Positions 44,215 to 53,162 are shown, counted from the first letter of the stretch. The stretch is 64,000 nt of DNA from CAYZMS01 sp964479625 (GCA_964479625.1 CAYZMS010000019.1:1-64000); one strand, 5' to 3'. Translations and numbers: made by a program. Notes: a model not told the origin generated them from the letters alone.

Positions 44215-44470
44215 ACGATTAATTTTCGAAAACCATCCTGATAACCAGTTGTAAACAAGTGAAGGACAATACGAAGACTGGATGAACTGTCCAATTATTA
44301 GGCACGACCGGACAAGCGGATAGCTTTTGTTTTTGTATTTTCGCTTTTTCCAAAGATATTTTTACAAGCCTCTCAGGTAAAGTCAAATTAGAATTCAAGT
44401 ACAAGCGGGCAAAAGCCCCCTCTTTTGGGAAAGCGCTGATTGCTAATGTTTTAAAGGATTTATTGTTACA

Positions 44471-46033
44471 ATGCCTAAGCAGAAAACAGACGATCTCATC
44501 CAATTAATTAAGTCTTTATCCAGGGCGGAGAAGCGGCACTTTCGCTTGTTTGTAAAGCGCAACCAGGCCTCAGAAGATATTCTATTCCTCCAATTGTTTG
44601 ATTTTTTGGATAAGCGGCAGGAGTACAATGAACAATTGATACTTAAAAAGTTGCCTTCCATAAAAAAACGGCAGCTTTCCAACCTGAAGGCACATTTGTA
44701 TAAGCAGTTGTTGATCAGCCTTCGCCTGTTGAGTGCCAACCAGGTCGTAGCTATACAGATCCGCGAGATGATGGATTACGCCCAGGTATTGTACGATAAG
44801 GGGCTGTACCGCCAGGCTTTGGATATGCTGGCAAAGGCTAAGAACAAATCAGGGCAGGGTTCCTATCATGCGCTGAGTATGGAGATCCTGGATTTCGAAA
44901 AACACATAGAAGGTCAATACATCACCCGGAGTATCGAAGGGAGGGCCGAAGAGTTGGCTAAGGAAACCCTTCAGTTAAGCCAAACTATTAATTCTGCCCA
45001 TCAATTTTCCAACTTATCCTTGCAATTGTACGGGCTTTACCTCAAGGTCGGCTACGTACATGACCCGAAGGATGTGCAGTTTTTACGGGAGTTTTTCTAC
45101 AGCAATCTGCCCAAGATCAGGTATGAAGATTTGGACTTTAACGGGAAACTACATTTCTGCCAGGCGCACATTTGGTTTTACTTCATGAACCAGGAATTTA
45201 TCCAGTGCTACCGTTATGCCCAACGCTGGATCGATCTCTACCAGGATCGCCCGGAACTCGTTCGGCTGCACCCGACTTTATACCTAAAAGGGCTGCATAA
45301 TTTGCTGAATGCTACCTTTAGCGTGCTTCACTATCCGAAGTTCGATGAAACCCTGAGCTGCCTTTTAAAGTTTCCGGAAGAGCACCCACAGGCCAATTAC
45401 AACCACAATATTGAAGGGTTATACTTCTTGTATAAATATATTCATTCTATCAAGGGGCATTTTATGAAGGGAACCTTTGACAAGGGCCTGGAACTCATCC
45501 CCGGTTTAATGGAAATCATTGAGGAAGATCGGTACAACTGGGATCACCATAGAATAATGGTTTTTTATTACCGGATCGCCTGCTTGTATTTTGGCAACGG
45601 GGATAATGATGAAGCCATTACCTATTTGAATAAGATCATTAACCAAAAGAATCCCGATTATCGCGGAGATATTCAGGCGTTTTCCCGGATATTAAACCTG
45701 ATCGCCCACTTCGAAATGGGTAATCAGCAACTGGTAGAATATCAGGTAAAATCCGTTTATCGTTTTCTTTCAAAACTGGAAGACCTCGGGGCGGTCCAAA
45801 AAGAGATCATGCGATTTTTACGACGCACCCCCCGAATGCAGGAAAGTGAGATGAAAAGGGAATTTGCACAGTTACGGGAAAAACTACTGAAACACGAAAA
45901 TGACCCTTTCGAACGCCGGCCATTTTTGTATTTGGACATTATCTCCTGGTTGGAATCCCGCATCCGGAATGTTACTGTTGCTGATATTATACGAGAAAAA
46001 TACCTTCAAAGAGCAGGTTTAGAAGCTGGTTAA
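44471..46033 (+). CDS. Helical-repeat protein of unknown function
   Basis: A 520-residue protein with no signal peptide or membrane segment. It is built of helices with a TPR-like rhythm, for example VLYDKGLYRQALDMLAKAKNK near residue 108, FIQCYRYAQRWIDLYQDRP in the middle, and YYRIACLYFGNGDNDEAITYLNKIINQ near residue 370. It begins with a basic helical region, SLSRAEKRHFRLFVKRNQ. I recognise the style from Saprospiria genomes but know no function. It ends one base before the HlyD-type gene, so the two are surely one operon; the pairing hints at a role in export. Confidence 0.65.
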   Translation: MPKQKTDDLIQLIKSLSRAEKRHFRLFVKRNQASEDILFLQLFDFLDKRQEYNEQLILKKLPSIKKRQLSNLKAHLYKQLLISLRLLSANQVVAIQIREMMDYAQVLYDKGLYRQALDMLAKAKNKSGQGSYHALSMEILDFEKHIEGQYITRSIEGRAEELAKETLQLSQTINSAHQFSNLSLQLYGLYLKVGYVHDPKDVQFLREFFYSNLPKIRYEDLDFNGKLHFCQAHIWFYFMNQEFIQCYRYAQRWIDLYQDRPELVRLHPTLYLKGLHNLLNATFSVLHYPKFDETLSCLLKFPEEHPQANYNHNIEGLYFLYKYIHSIKGHFMKGTFDKGLELIPGLMEIIEEDRYNWDHHRIMVFYYRIACLYFGNGDNDEAITYLNKIINQKNPDYRGDIQAFSRILNLIAHFEMGNQQLVEYQVKSVYRFLSKLEDLGAVQKEIMRFLRRTPRMQESEMKREFAQLREKLLKHENDPFERRPFLYLDIISWLESRIRNVTVADIIREKYLQRAGLEAG

Positions 46034-46034
46034 A

Positions 46035-47318
46035 ATGGCGAGATCTAAAAGAAGTGAAGAATTGAGAGAACTCCTGAGCTTACCACCTCCCTGGTTACTT
46101 AGATGGGGCGCTCTGACTGCTTTTGTGGCCTTTATTCTGCTGGCCTATCTGGCTTTTTTTCTCGAATATCCCGAAAAGGTCACTGCCCCCATTCTGGTTT
46201 CCTATTCCGAAGAACCCAGGCGGCTGGTCAGCCCTGAATCTAACTATATTGAAGAGCTCAGAGTGCAAAATGATCAAATGGTCGAGGAGGGCGAATTGCT
46301 GCTGGTCTTCCGCAATAAGGCCCGGTATGAGCATGTGTTGCAATTGCAGGATCAACTATTTGGATTGTCAGATTCCGTTTCCACATCGGATCTTTTACAA
46401 TTTAATCCACCCCGCACCCTGATTTTGGGCGATTTACAGGCCGATTTGTTCAATTTTTTTGATCAGCAGGATGCGCTGCGCCAGTTGCAGGCCGGCTCTC
46501 AAGATGGGAGTAGAAGCAGGTCCTCTTTGAGTCGGCAGATCCGGAACTTCAGGAATAGCAGACAGTACGATGAACAACAATTGCTCAGGGTGTCGGAGGG
46601 TATTGACCAGCAATATCAAGAGATAGCACGGATCGAGAAAAGAGCCTACAATGGCCAGGCCACCTATGAGTCCTTGCGGGAAGCACAACAGGAACTGGTT
46701 AATCTTAAAGCTCAGCGGGATCAGATCAATGCCGACATTCGGTTTAAGCGGGCGAGGGTTGGTGAACTGGAAGATCAGTTGGATAACCTGGAAAAAGGGA
46801 ATGATCTCATCGAAGAAAAAGCGGTCAATCGATTAAAAGATAGTTTTTTCCGCCTGAAGCTGAGAACCCGGGATTGGTTGGATGATAACATCCTTATTGC
46901 GCCGGTTTCTGGTATGGTACAAATTGTAGGCAATGCAGTAGGAGAGCAACAATTCGTCCGTCAGGGAAAGGAGTTGCTGGTTGTGATCCCTTCCAAGAAA
47001 AGTGAACTGATCGGCAGGATGCAGTTGCCTTTCGAGCGGTCCGGGAAGGTGCAGGAAGGCCAGAAGGCAGTAGTTCGATTGAAATCCTATCCCTGGTTAC
47101 AATACGGAGCTGTACATGGAGTGGTTTATTTTAAATCCCGGGTGACCGATCAGAGCGGTAATCTGGTGCCTGTGGAAATCCACTTCCCAAGGGGTCTACT
47201 AAGTACTTCCAACCATCGCCTTCCGGTAGAGGAGGTCCTGTTGGGGGAGGCGGATATCATTATTGATCAAAGAAACCTGATCAGTTGGGTTTTTCAAAAA
47301 AATCGAATTACCGGATAG
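46035..47318 (+). CDS. HlyD-family membrane-fusion (periplasmic adaptor) protein
   Basis: A 427-residue adaptor of the type that bridges an inner-membrane transporter to the outer membrane. It has a short cytoplasmic tail, one membrane helix at about residues 25-45 (WGALTAFVAFILLAYLAFFLEY), then a split lipoyl-like part (NYIEELRVQNDQMVEEGELLLVF) and coiled coils (NDLIEEKAVNRLKDSFF). The barrel-side segment LIAPVSGMVQIVGNAVGEQQFVRQGKELLVVIPSK follows. HlyD-type proteins serve ABC exporters or RND pumps, but no transporter gene is in the window. The next gene overlaps it by one base and is a broken thioesterase, so the usual partner may have been lost or lies elsewhere. Confidence 0.85.
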   Translation: MARSKRSEELRELLSLPPPWLLRWGALTAFVAFILLAYLAFFLEYPEKVTAPILVSYSEEPRRLVSPESNYIEELRVQNDQMVEEGELLLVFRNKARYEHVLQLQDQLFGLSDSVSTSDLLQFNPPRTLILGDLQADLFNFFDQQDALRQLQAGSQDGSRSRSSLSRQIRNFRNSRQYDEQQLLRVSEGIDQQYQEIARIEKRAYNGQATYESLREAQQELVNLKAQRDQINADIRFKRARVGELEDQLDNLEKGNDLIEEKAVNRLKDSFFRLKLRTRDWLDDNILIAPVSGMVQIVGNAVGEQQFVRQGKELLVVIPSKKSELIGRMQLPFERSGKVQEGQKAVVRLKSYPWLQYGAVHGVVYFKSRVTDQSGNLVPVEIHFPRGLLSTSNHRLPVEEVLLGEADIIIDQRNLISWVFQKNRITG

Positions 47319-47740
47319 TGGACCTAATCAAGCTGAAAGATTTTCCCCTTAGAACATTTGATCTTATTCGCTACTCGGATACCGATCGGCAAGGACATGT
47401 CAATAATGCCGTGTTCACTTCTTTTTTGAAAACTGGGTGAGTAAGTTTTTTATACCATTCTGAGCATCCTGTGCTGGCGGAGGGAGCCAGTTTTGTGATT
47501 GCTTCTCTAAACCTTCAATTTCTTAGGGAACTTCACTGGCCGGGTCGAGTGGATATTGGCACCGGCTTGCTTAAGATCGGTAACAGTTCCATGACCTTAT
47601 TCCAGCAGCTTTTTCAAAATGATCAACCGGTAGCGCGGGCGGAAACGGTAATCGTACAGGTAGATGATCAGAGTGGAAAGAGCCGGCCCTTGGGAGGTAA
47701 ATCGAAAACTATTTTGGAGCAATGGTTACTTCCTGGTTAA
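47318..47740 (+). pseudogene. Hotdog-fold thioesterase with one in-frame TGA
   Basis: A frame of 141 codons from a GTG at 47318, which overlaps the adaptor stop, reads as a 4HBT-type acyl-CoA thioesterase. RYSDTDRQGHVNNAVFTSF has the usual D-x-x-G-H-x-N-N motif, followed by VSFLYHSEHPVLAEGASFVIASLNLQFLREL and the final strand ARAETVIVQVD. A single TGA at codon 41 (47438-47440) separates the two halves without a frame change, and the missing residue is most simply Arg (CGA to TGA). Everything else expected of an approximately 140-residue thioesterase is present. The start is GTG because it is the only plausible one before the conserved part. Confidence 0.8.
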
Positions 47741-48002
47741 AAAATGAAAAGGGACTCTTGCGGGGGAACCTGTCCCATTTCAGCTCTTAAAAACTTGTCA
47801 GCGAATGTACTCAGGAAGAACTGAAGTTGGGTTAAGTACCCGGTTCGGAATGTTCTTATTTTAGGAGCTGCTGCAGGAAGGCCACTGATTGCCATGCTCG
47901 AAAATAAATGCTGGTAAGAACCTTTTAAAGAATGGATTCAGTTCACCAAAACAGGGAATAAGCCCTTTTTTCCAATAAATAGCCATTTTAACTAAAAACT
48001 AC
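47741..48002 (+). other. Decayed coding remnants between thioesterase and SDR
   Basis: This stretch has no intact gene. From ATG 47744 the frame MKRDSCGGTCPIS resembles the start of HxlR-type MarR-like regulators (Cys-Pro-Ile pattern). A little further, LSANVL and, one frame off, TQEELK resemble its recognition region, so it may be an internally deleted HxlR gene. From 47849 to 47995 a second frame reads NVLILGAAAGRPLIAML up to a TAA, then continues in the same frame with EWIQFTKTGNKPFFPI. I do not recognise this family. All of this is weak but the pattern is of decay. Confidence 0.3.
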
Positions 48003-48608
48003 GTGTCAAAATCAATCATCCTGATGGGCATGGGGCCCGGTTTAAGCATGGGAATTGCGGAACGCTTTGGGGCAGAAGGGTATACTATCGATATGATCGG
48101 AAGAACACCGGAAAAACTGGCGAACTTAAAAATGGAGCTGGCTGCTAAAGGGGTTGCTGCGGAATTTACTACCGCTGATGCCAGCGATCCAGGCCAGATC
48201 CGTTCAGCTATAGAGAGGCTACTGGAAAAATTTCCCCCTCTGGAGGTGCTTCAATACAATGCTGTTCGATTCAGATGGCGTCCGATACTGGAGGATGCCT
48301 ATGAAGAGTTGAGTAAGGATATATTTGTCAATGTTGCCAGTCTATTTGAAGCGGCTAAAACCGTTAGGGATCAACTTGCTGCCGTAAAGGGGAGTATATT
48401 GGTTACGGGTGGAGGATCGGCCATGTACCCCGATCCGGATTTTGGTAGTTTATCGCTTGCAAAAGCCGTAACCCGAAATATAGTACACCAGCTACATCTT
48501 GCTTTAAAAGAGAAGGGGATCTATGTGAGATTGTTATCGGTTGCGGGAATGATCGATCCGAAAAGCGAAAAGCATTCCCCGGAAAACCTGGCGGATCAAT
48601 TCTGGTAA
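48003..48608 (+). CDS. SDR-family oxidoreductase, possibly shortened by a stop codon
   Basis: A 201-residue short-chain dehydrogenase with a GTG start at 48003. The nucleotide loop is present near residue 9 (GMGPGLSMGIAERFG, a GxGxGxG-like pattern), then AEGYTIDMIGRTPEKL, and LVTGGGSAMYP with FGSLSLAKAVTRNIV. The YxxxK motif is replaced by S-L-S-L-A-K, so the Tyr is missing, which is known in this atypical SDR subgroup. It stops at TAA 48606-48608 after ENLADQFW. The frame continues LLQCCQDWERVY to 48647, which looks like the family's end, so the TAA may be a late nonsense change. Substrate unknown. Confidence 0.7.
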   Translation: MSKSIILMGMGPGLSMGIAERFGAEGYTIDMIGRTPEKLANLKMELAAKGVAAEFTTADASDPGQIRSAIERLLEKFPPLEVLQYNAVRFRWRPILEDAYEELSKDIFVNVASLFEAAKTVRDQLAAVKGSILVTGGGSAMYPDPDFGSLSLAKAVTRNIVHQLHLALKEKGIYVRLLSVAGMIDPKSEKHSPENLADQFW

Positions 48609-48658
48609 TTATTACAGTGTTGCCAGGATTGGGAAAGGGTTTACTAGGCCCCGAAGGC

Positions 48659-49333
48659 TTAAAGACTTTTCAGCAGTTCGATGGCTACGGTATTGAGGTT
48701 ATCAATGGCCTTTTCCATTTCCCAGTTTTCCCGCATGCGCGTTTCTACATAATTAGAAATTGCCCTGATCTCCAAAAAAGGGATTTTTGCTAATAAGCAA
48801 GCGTGAAAAAAGGCTGCTCCTTCCATGCTTTCCACTTCTGCTTCAGGATATTTTTGACGGATCTTTCGGATGCTTTCTGCTGTACCATGCACCTTGTTAA
48901 CGGTCAAACCATGCGCTTTGGGTAAAAAATCAAAAAGAGCTGCTTGCTGATTCAACAACTTTCCCTTAACAAAGGGTGGCTCCTCCGGTTCTTTTAAGCC
49001 GAGTTCGAAAAGATCGGTAAAGCTACCGTCAGCTTCTTCTACACCCAGGTCACCGAAAGATTCCGAAATAACGTGAAGCACCATTCCTAAGGGCCAGTCC
49101 CGGCGAAAACTACCGGCTACCCCCAAGTTCAATGCCAGTTGGTAATCTCCTTGCAGGAGTTCTCGGCTCAAATACCAACTGGTGGCCATCATCCCCACTC
49201 CGGTATTTAACAGGTTCAGTTGTTTTTGACCTTTCTGGTAATGGCCTGGGTCAACTTCTACCCAATTCTTTTGCAGGTGTTTTACAAGCGGGTTGATTTC
49301 AAAAGGGGTGGCGGTGACGATCAGGACGTTCAT
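48659..49333 (-). CDS. mqnB: Futalosine hydrolase
   Basis: Nucleosidase that removes hypoxanthine from futalosine in the futalosine pathway to menaquinone. The 224-residue protein has the phosphorylase/nucleosidase fold: VLIVTATPFEINPLVKHL at the start, GVGMMATSWYLSRELL, LALNLGVAGSFRRDWPLG, the MESMEGAAFFHACLLAKIPFLEIRAISNYVETR region with the conserved Glu and Asn, and a short C-terminal tail. The sequence order VESMEGAAFFHA is typical of MqnB. It indicates menaquinone is made by the futalosine route rather than the classical Men route, if other mqn genes are present elsewhere. Confidence 0.92.
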   Translation of the reverse strand: MNVLIVTATPFEINPLVKHLQKNWVEVDPGHYQKGQKQLNLLNTGVGMMATSWYLSRELLQGDYQLALNLGVAGSFRRDWPLGMVLHVISESFGDLGVEEADGSFTDLFELGLKEPEEPPFVKGKLLNQQAALFDFLPKAHGLTVNKVHGTAESIRKIRQKYPEAEVESMEGAAFFHACLLAKIPFLEIRAISNYVETRMRENWEMEKAIDNLNTVAIELLKSL

Positions 49334-49435
49334 TTGTAAATGCTTAAGTAGGGTTAAAGGCGTTTGGCGTAAACTTCTTCTAAACCAGAAAAGGAAGAAG
49401 GTCGAATATAGTTAAAAAGACACTTCCGGGTGCGC

Positions 49436-50290
49436 TCACCGATCCCAGTTGGTGGAAATACTTAAGGATGGACTCCACCCAAGGAAGGGATGCCAGGCGG
49501 CGGCAAAATCAAAACGGAGCCTTTGGCCCAGCGGCAGCCCTAGGCCACTGGTCCACTCGACAGGCGAGAGGCGGGCTCCCGTACGAATAGCAAGTTGAGC
49601 GCTGGGCCGGTATTCGAGTCCAAAGGCTGGGGAAAGCGGGTAATGGAGTCCTTTTTCCAGCTCCAGATTCGCCTGAACATTAAGGGTAGGCTTCCATTGT
49701 AATCCCAATCGGATGAATGCCGGAAGTTGCAATTCCAGCTCCCTGCCTGCACGTCCCGGGTTGTAAATGGAACACCCGAACTCCAAATGCTCAGAAGCTT
49801 TAAACCAAAGGCCGGCCTCAGCTAAAACGAGGAAAAGGGGCGCTGCTTCAGGGATGGCCCTGCGCCAGCCCATCAACTGCAGCCCCAGGCTTAGGCCTTT
49901 TTCCACTTCCAGGGCAAAAGCAGCCCCCAGGCGGTTTTCCAGATAGCCTTTATCACCGAATTGAGTAATACTTAGCCCCAATACACTATTGGGATGAAGC
50001 CGGATACTTCCTGCCAGTGCAAAATGATCCAGTTCATTTAAGCCAAACCGTCTTTCCCCAAAAAGCAGGAATGCTGCCTGATCGGTCTTTGCTAAACTTG
50101 CCGGGTTGATAAAAGCGCCCCCAGCACCCCCTATATTCAAACCAGTGTACCCCATTCCTGAGGCGGCAGCACCCGCCGGAGGTGGAAAGGCCGTTTGAGC
50201 AAATGATCCCTCCTGGATCATGGCCACAAATAGGGGGATCAGGCATAAGGGTAGTACCCTTCCAGCCCACAGATGTTGCGAGAAGTTCAT
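49436..50290 (-). CDS. Outer-membrane beta-barrel protein (PorV/PorQ-like)
   Basis: A 284-residue exported protein. It has a signal peptide ending in EGSFAQ, then the PorV/PorQ or UPF0164 opener GAAASGMGYTGLNIGGAGGAFINPASLA. Short alternating beta strands follow (RLHPNSVLGLSITQFGDKGYL, LELEKGLHYPLSPAFGLEYRPSAQLAIRTGARLS), ending in a strand. PorV/PorQ proteins serve type IX secretion as attachment or shuttle factors. The length here is shorter than PorV (about 390 residues), so a general barrel is a fair alternative. It is about 40 bp from cutA on the same strand. Confidence 0.7.
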   Translation of the reverse strand: MNFSQHLWAGRVLPLCLIPLFVAMIQEGSFAQTAFPPPAGAAASGMGYTGLNIGGAGGAFINPASLAKTDQAAFLLFGERRFGLNELDHFALAGSIRLHPNSVLGLSITQFGDKGYLENRLGAAFALEVEKGLSLGLQLMGWRRAIPEAAPLFLVLAEAGLWFKASEHLEFGCSIYNPGRAGRELELQLPAFIRLGLQWKPTLNVQANLELEKGLHYPLSPAFGLEYRPSAQLAIRTGARLSPVEWTSGLGLPLGQRLRFDFAAAWHPFLGWSPSLSISTNWDR

Positions 50291-50327
50291 AGTTTGTTTT
50301 TTGTGGGCGCTTTGAGTTTGGGGATAC

Positions 50328-50657
50328 CTACTGCATTTCGTCAGTTGTTTGTTCTTTCATCCAAAAAAGATAGGCAGGTAGTCCCTGAGCTACCGGACAT
50401 AGCAAAATTTCCGGGGTATCGTAGGAGTGGAGTTGAAGAATGGTGGCTTCGACCTCAGCATAGAGCTCAGCTTGCGTTTTGATCAACAAAAGGTACTCGG
50501 AGGCCTTTTCTGTTTTACCATCCCAAACAAAATGGCTTTGAATGGGCATGAGTTGGACACAGGCTGCCAGGTGCTTTTCTAAAAGGGCGTTGGCAATAGC
50601 TTCTGCAGCTGTCCTGGTATCCGTAGTACATTGTATGATCGCAGGCGTGAAGGTCAA
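50328..50657 (-). CDS. cutA: CutA1 divalent-cation tolerance protein
   Basis: A 109-residue member of the CutA1 trimer family. Known roles are divalent-metal (copper) tolerance in some bacteria, but the cellular function is uncertain. It shows IIQCTTDTRTAAEAIANALLEKHLAACVQLMPIQSHFVWDGKTEKASEYLLLIKT and HSYDTPEILLCPVAQG, covering the whole family. I start at the TTG at 50657 because the family begins at IIQCTT. An earlier ATG at 50723 would place the 5' end inside the terminator of the gene upstream, so I reject it. TTG is an unusual start, so the true start may be a later residue. Confidence 0.85.
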   Translation of the reverse strand: MTFTPAIIQCTTDTRTAAEAIANALLEKHLAACVQLMPIQSHFVWDGKTEKASEYLLLIKTQAELYAEVEATILQLHSYDTPEILLCPVAQGLPAYLFWMKEQTTDEMQ

Positions 50658-50683
50658 AACAAGGTATTTGCAAGTTAAAGAAA

Positions 50684-50716
50684 AAAACAAGCCCAGGCAA
50701 TACCCGAGCTTGTTTT
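50684..50716 (-). terminator. Rho-independent terminator of the type IX cargo gene
   Basis: On the minus strand AAAACAAGC at 50716-50708 pairs with GCTTGTTTT at 50692-50684, with a 15-base loop, followed by further T residues. It lies 20 bp after the stop of the large Ig-like gene and ends its transcript before cutA. Confidence 0.75.
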
Positions 50717-50735
50717 CAACCATAAAATTGAACGT

Positions 50736-53054
50736 TTATCGAATAAGGGTTACATCTCCAGAGCGCGTAAACTCCCTTCCATCGGGGTAAATCAGTTGGA
50801 TACGGTATACATAAACATCTGAAGGAGCAGGTTCTCCTTCAATTGTTCCGTCCCAGCCGTTGGTAAGATCATCATTATCATAGACGATTTTACCCCAGCG
50901 GTTGAAAACCTGGAAGGTTCTTACCTGAATGTTTCCGTTGAAGAGTACATTAAAATTATCATTTACGTTATCGCCATCCGGGGTAAAGGCATTGGGGATC
51001 TCGAAAACCGGTTCTGTAACCGGGATCGGGGGAGTAGTGGCAGAAACGGTACAACCATTGTCTGAAGTAATGGTCACCATATACACAGTTGGGTTTTCAG
51101 TGGGCTCATCTGTAATGGTGGGGCCATTTCCTTCAAGGGGTGTTCCGTTGGCGGTCCAGTTGTAGGTAACACCAACTGGGTTAGCTGGTTCTGTGCTTAC
51201 GCCCACCATTACCTGGTCGCCCAGAGCAACTCCTGTTTGGATCGCATTTTCGGGTACGAAATCAAAGCCGGTTATTACCGGTGCATCTTCTACGATCACG
51301 GTAACCGTTTCCGTAACCACTCCGCAATTGGGTCCGTAAACATAGGTTAAGGTGAATACAGTGGTGGTTTCCAGGTCATCAACGGTAAGCATGGGCCCAT
51401 TGGCCACATTCCCATTCCAGGTCCATTGGTAGGTTTCGGGAACGCCGGTCGGGGCAGTTCCTTCGGCGGTTAGGGTTACAGGATCTCCCGGGCAAATGGT
51501 CTGATCGCCAGAAACGGCAACGGTTTGATCCTGGACAACGACTACTGTAATGGATTCCTGGACAGGCTGGCAATCACCCAGTTGTGCAGTCAGTACATAG
51601 GTAGTGGTGACCGGCGGATTAACAACAAGCTGGGGATCGGTAGAGCTAAAGTCGGCATCATCGGGAGAGGTCCATTCGTAAATTGATTGGTCATCTGCCT
51701 GGAGGTTTAACTGGATGGATTCACCAAAGCAAATAACCGGATTCCCGTTGAGCTGAATAGTCGGCTGAGGAAGCACTTCTACCGTTCTGCTGGCACTTGA
51801 AGGGCATCCCCTGTCTTCTACCGTAATAGTGTAAGCGGTGGTGACCAGAGGGTTTACGGTAGGGGTTTTACAATCGATACAACTGATATTTTCCTGAGGT
51901 TCCCACATGATCTCGCCTTCCCCTTCAAAACTGGCCTCCAGTGTTACTGTTTCACCGGGACAGATGAGGGGATCGACCGGCTCGATGGTGATCTCCTTGG
52001 GAGGAACTACCTCAATGAATATCTTTGAGCTATCCACACAGCCACCATTTCGGGTGATCCGGGTGTAAAAAGCGGAGCTGTCCTGGGCTACAAAAACCAA
52101 GTTGAATAAGGTGTCGGGTGTTTCAGCTCCCAGGGCACTGACCCACTGCTGTTGGATGATCGGAAAATTGCTGGTCTCAAAGGTAGGGGAGAAAAGAGTA
52201 ACCGTTTCTCCAACACAATAGATATCCTTTTGTGGATCAGCCTGCAGGCTTAAGTCTGGTAAAGAATCAATTCGGACTATAACCGAATCGAGTAGGACAC
52301 AATTATTCGTGGTTTGCTCTACAAAATAGATGGTGGTCACTTTGGGCTGAGCAATGACATCCAGACCGGTAGTGTCACTCAGGCCTTCTGACGGGAACCA
52401 GCGGATGGTCTCTGCGGTACCCGCATTGAAAGATACGGATAGGGTATCCTGTTCTCCCTCACACAGAAAGGAACTGTCGGGAAGGAGGTCTACCCGTTCA
52501 TTTCGAACTTCGACCCTGATCTCCGCTTCGTCTGTACATCCGTTTATATCTACCCGGGCCGTGTAGGTGGTCGTTTCCAGGGGACGAGCCAGCACCGTAC
52601 CCGTCGTATCGTTATCCAGACTTTCAGCCGGACTCCAGCTAAAGCCCTGATCCCCCACATTATTCACGGCCTGAAAGGTGACGGTTTCTCCCCGGCAGAT
52701 CGGGAAGCTCGCATCAGTCACAATTTCATCGATGAGGGGGGTGGCAAGAACCAGGACAACGGTATCAAAAACTGTTTGCCCTTCTACATCTGCCCTTACG
52801 GTGACCAGGGTGGTCTGTGTGGGTGATGCATTGACCGTAGCTGCCTGTGGATTATCCATAATAGCTGGAGGAGACCAAAAATATCGGTCTGCTCCGGAGG
52901 CAGATAATTGTATGGCATTACCGGGACACACGTAGAGTGTGTCTGCTGTAGGCACAATCTGGAACTTTTGCCCCAAAAGGGAGAAACTGCCCGCAAAAAA
53001 TAGAATAAGAACGAAGAAAAAGGATAAAGATCGTTGCAACATAGTTGGTACCAT
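50736..53054 (-). CDS. Ig-like repeat protein with type B (CHU_C) type IX sorting domain
   Basis: A 772-residue secreted surface protein. It has a signal peptide (ending near FSLLGQ) and then about seven Ig/PKD-like modules of roughly 90 residues. Each opens with a cysteine motif such as VCPGNAIQLSA, ICRGETVTFQA, LCEGEQDTLSV or ICPGETVTLEA and ends with a TTxYT/V-type strand. The C-terminal domain EIPNAFTPDGDNVNDNF, FNRWGKIVYDN, GWDGTIEGEPAPSDVYVYRI is the type B (gliding-motility CHU_C) signal that sends cargo through the type IX system. It is probably an adhesin-like or structural surface protein. PorP/SprF at 16.4 kb is a plausible partner. Confidence 0.9.
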   Translation of the reverse strand: MVPTMLQRSLSFFFVLILFFAGSFSLLGQKFQIVPTADTLYVCPGNAIQLSASGADRYFWSPPAIMDNPQAATVNASPTQTTLVTVRADVEGQTVFDTVVLVLATPLIDEIVTDASFPICRGETVTFQAVNNVGDQGFSWSPAESLDNDTTGTVLARPLETTTYTARVDINGCTDEAEIRVEVRNERVDLLPDSSFLCEGEQDTLSVSFNAGTAETIRWFPSEGLSDTTGLDVIAQPKVTTIYFVEQTTNNCVLLDSVIVRIDSLPDLSLQADPQKDIYCVGETVTLFSPTFETSNFPIIQQQWVSALGAETPDTLFNLVFVAQDSSAFYTRITRNGGCVDSSKIFIEVVPPKEITIEPVDPLICPGETVTLEASFEGEGEIMWEPQENISCIDCKTPTVNPLVTTAYTITVEDRGCPSSASRTVEVLPQPTIQLNGNPVICFGESIQLNLQADDQSIYEWTSPDDADFSSTDPQLVVNPPVTTTYVLTAQLGDCQPVQESITVVVVQDQTVAVSGDQTICPGDPVTLTAEGTAPTGVPETYQWTWNGNVANGPMLTVDDLETTTVFTLTYVYGPNCGVVTETVTVIVEDAPVITGFDFVPENAIQTGVALGDQVMVGVSTEPANPVGVTYNWTANGTPLEGNGPTITDEPTENPTVYMVTITSDNGCTVSATTPPIPVTEPVFEIPNAFTPDGDNVNDNFNVLFNGNIQVRTFQVFNRWGKIVYDNDDLTNGWDGTIEGEPAPSDVYVYRIQLIYPDGREFTRSGDVTLIR

Positions 53055-53162
53055 CGGTTTTTGAGCTTGTAATTTGCAAGCCCATTTGATACAGCCTCAA
53101 ATCAAGTCTCCGAAAGGTAGCAAATCCATGGCAAATGGCTGCAGCGGCTTTGGAAATTTTAA

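Noticed and set aside
44215..44470. A leucine leader peptide or T-box upstream of leuA
   Set aside because: No run of Leu codons, specifier loop or strong terminator-antiterminator pair could be found; one small GGGC-AAAA-GCCC hairpin alone is not enough.
50658..50723. Longer cutA reading from ATG 50723
   Set aside because: It runs through a transcription terminator and adds residues absent from the CutA family.
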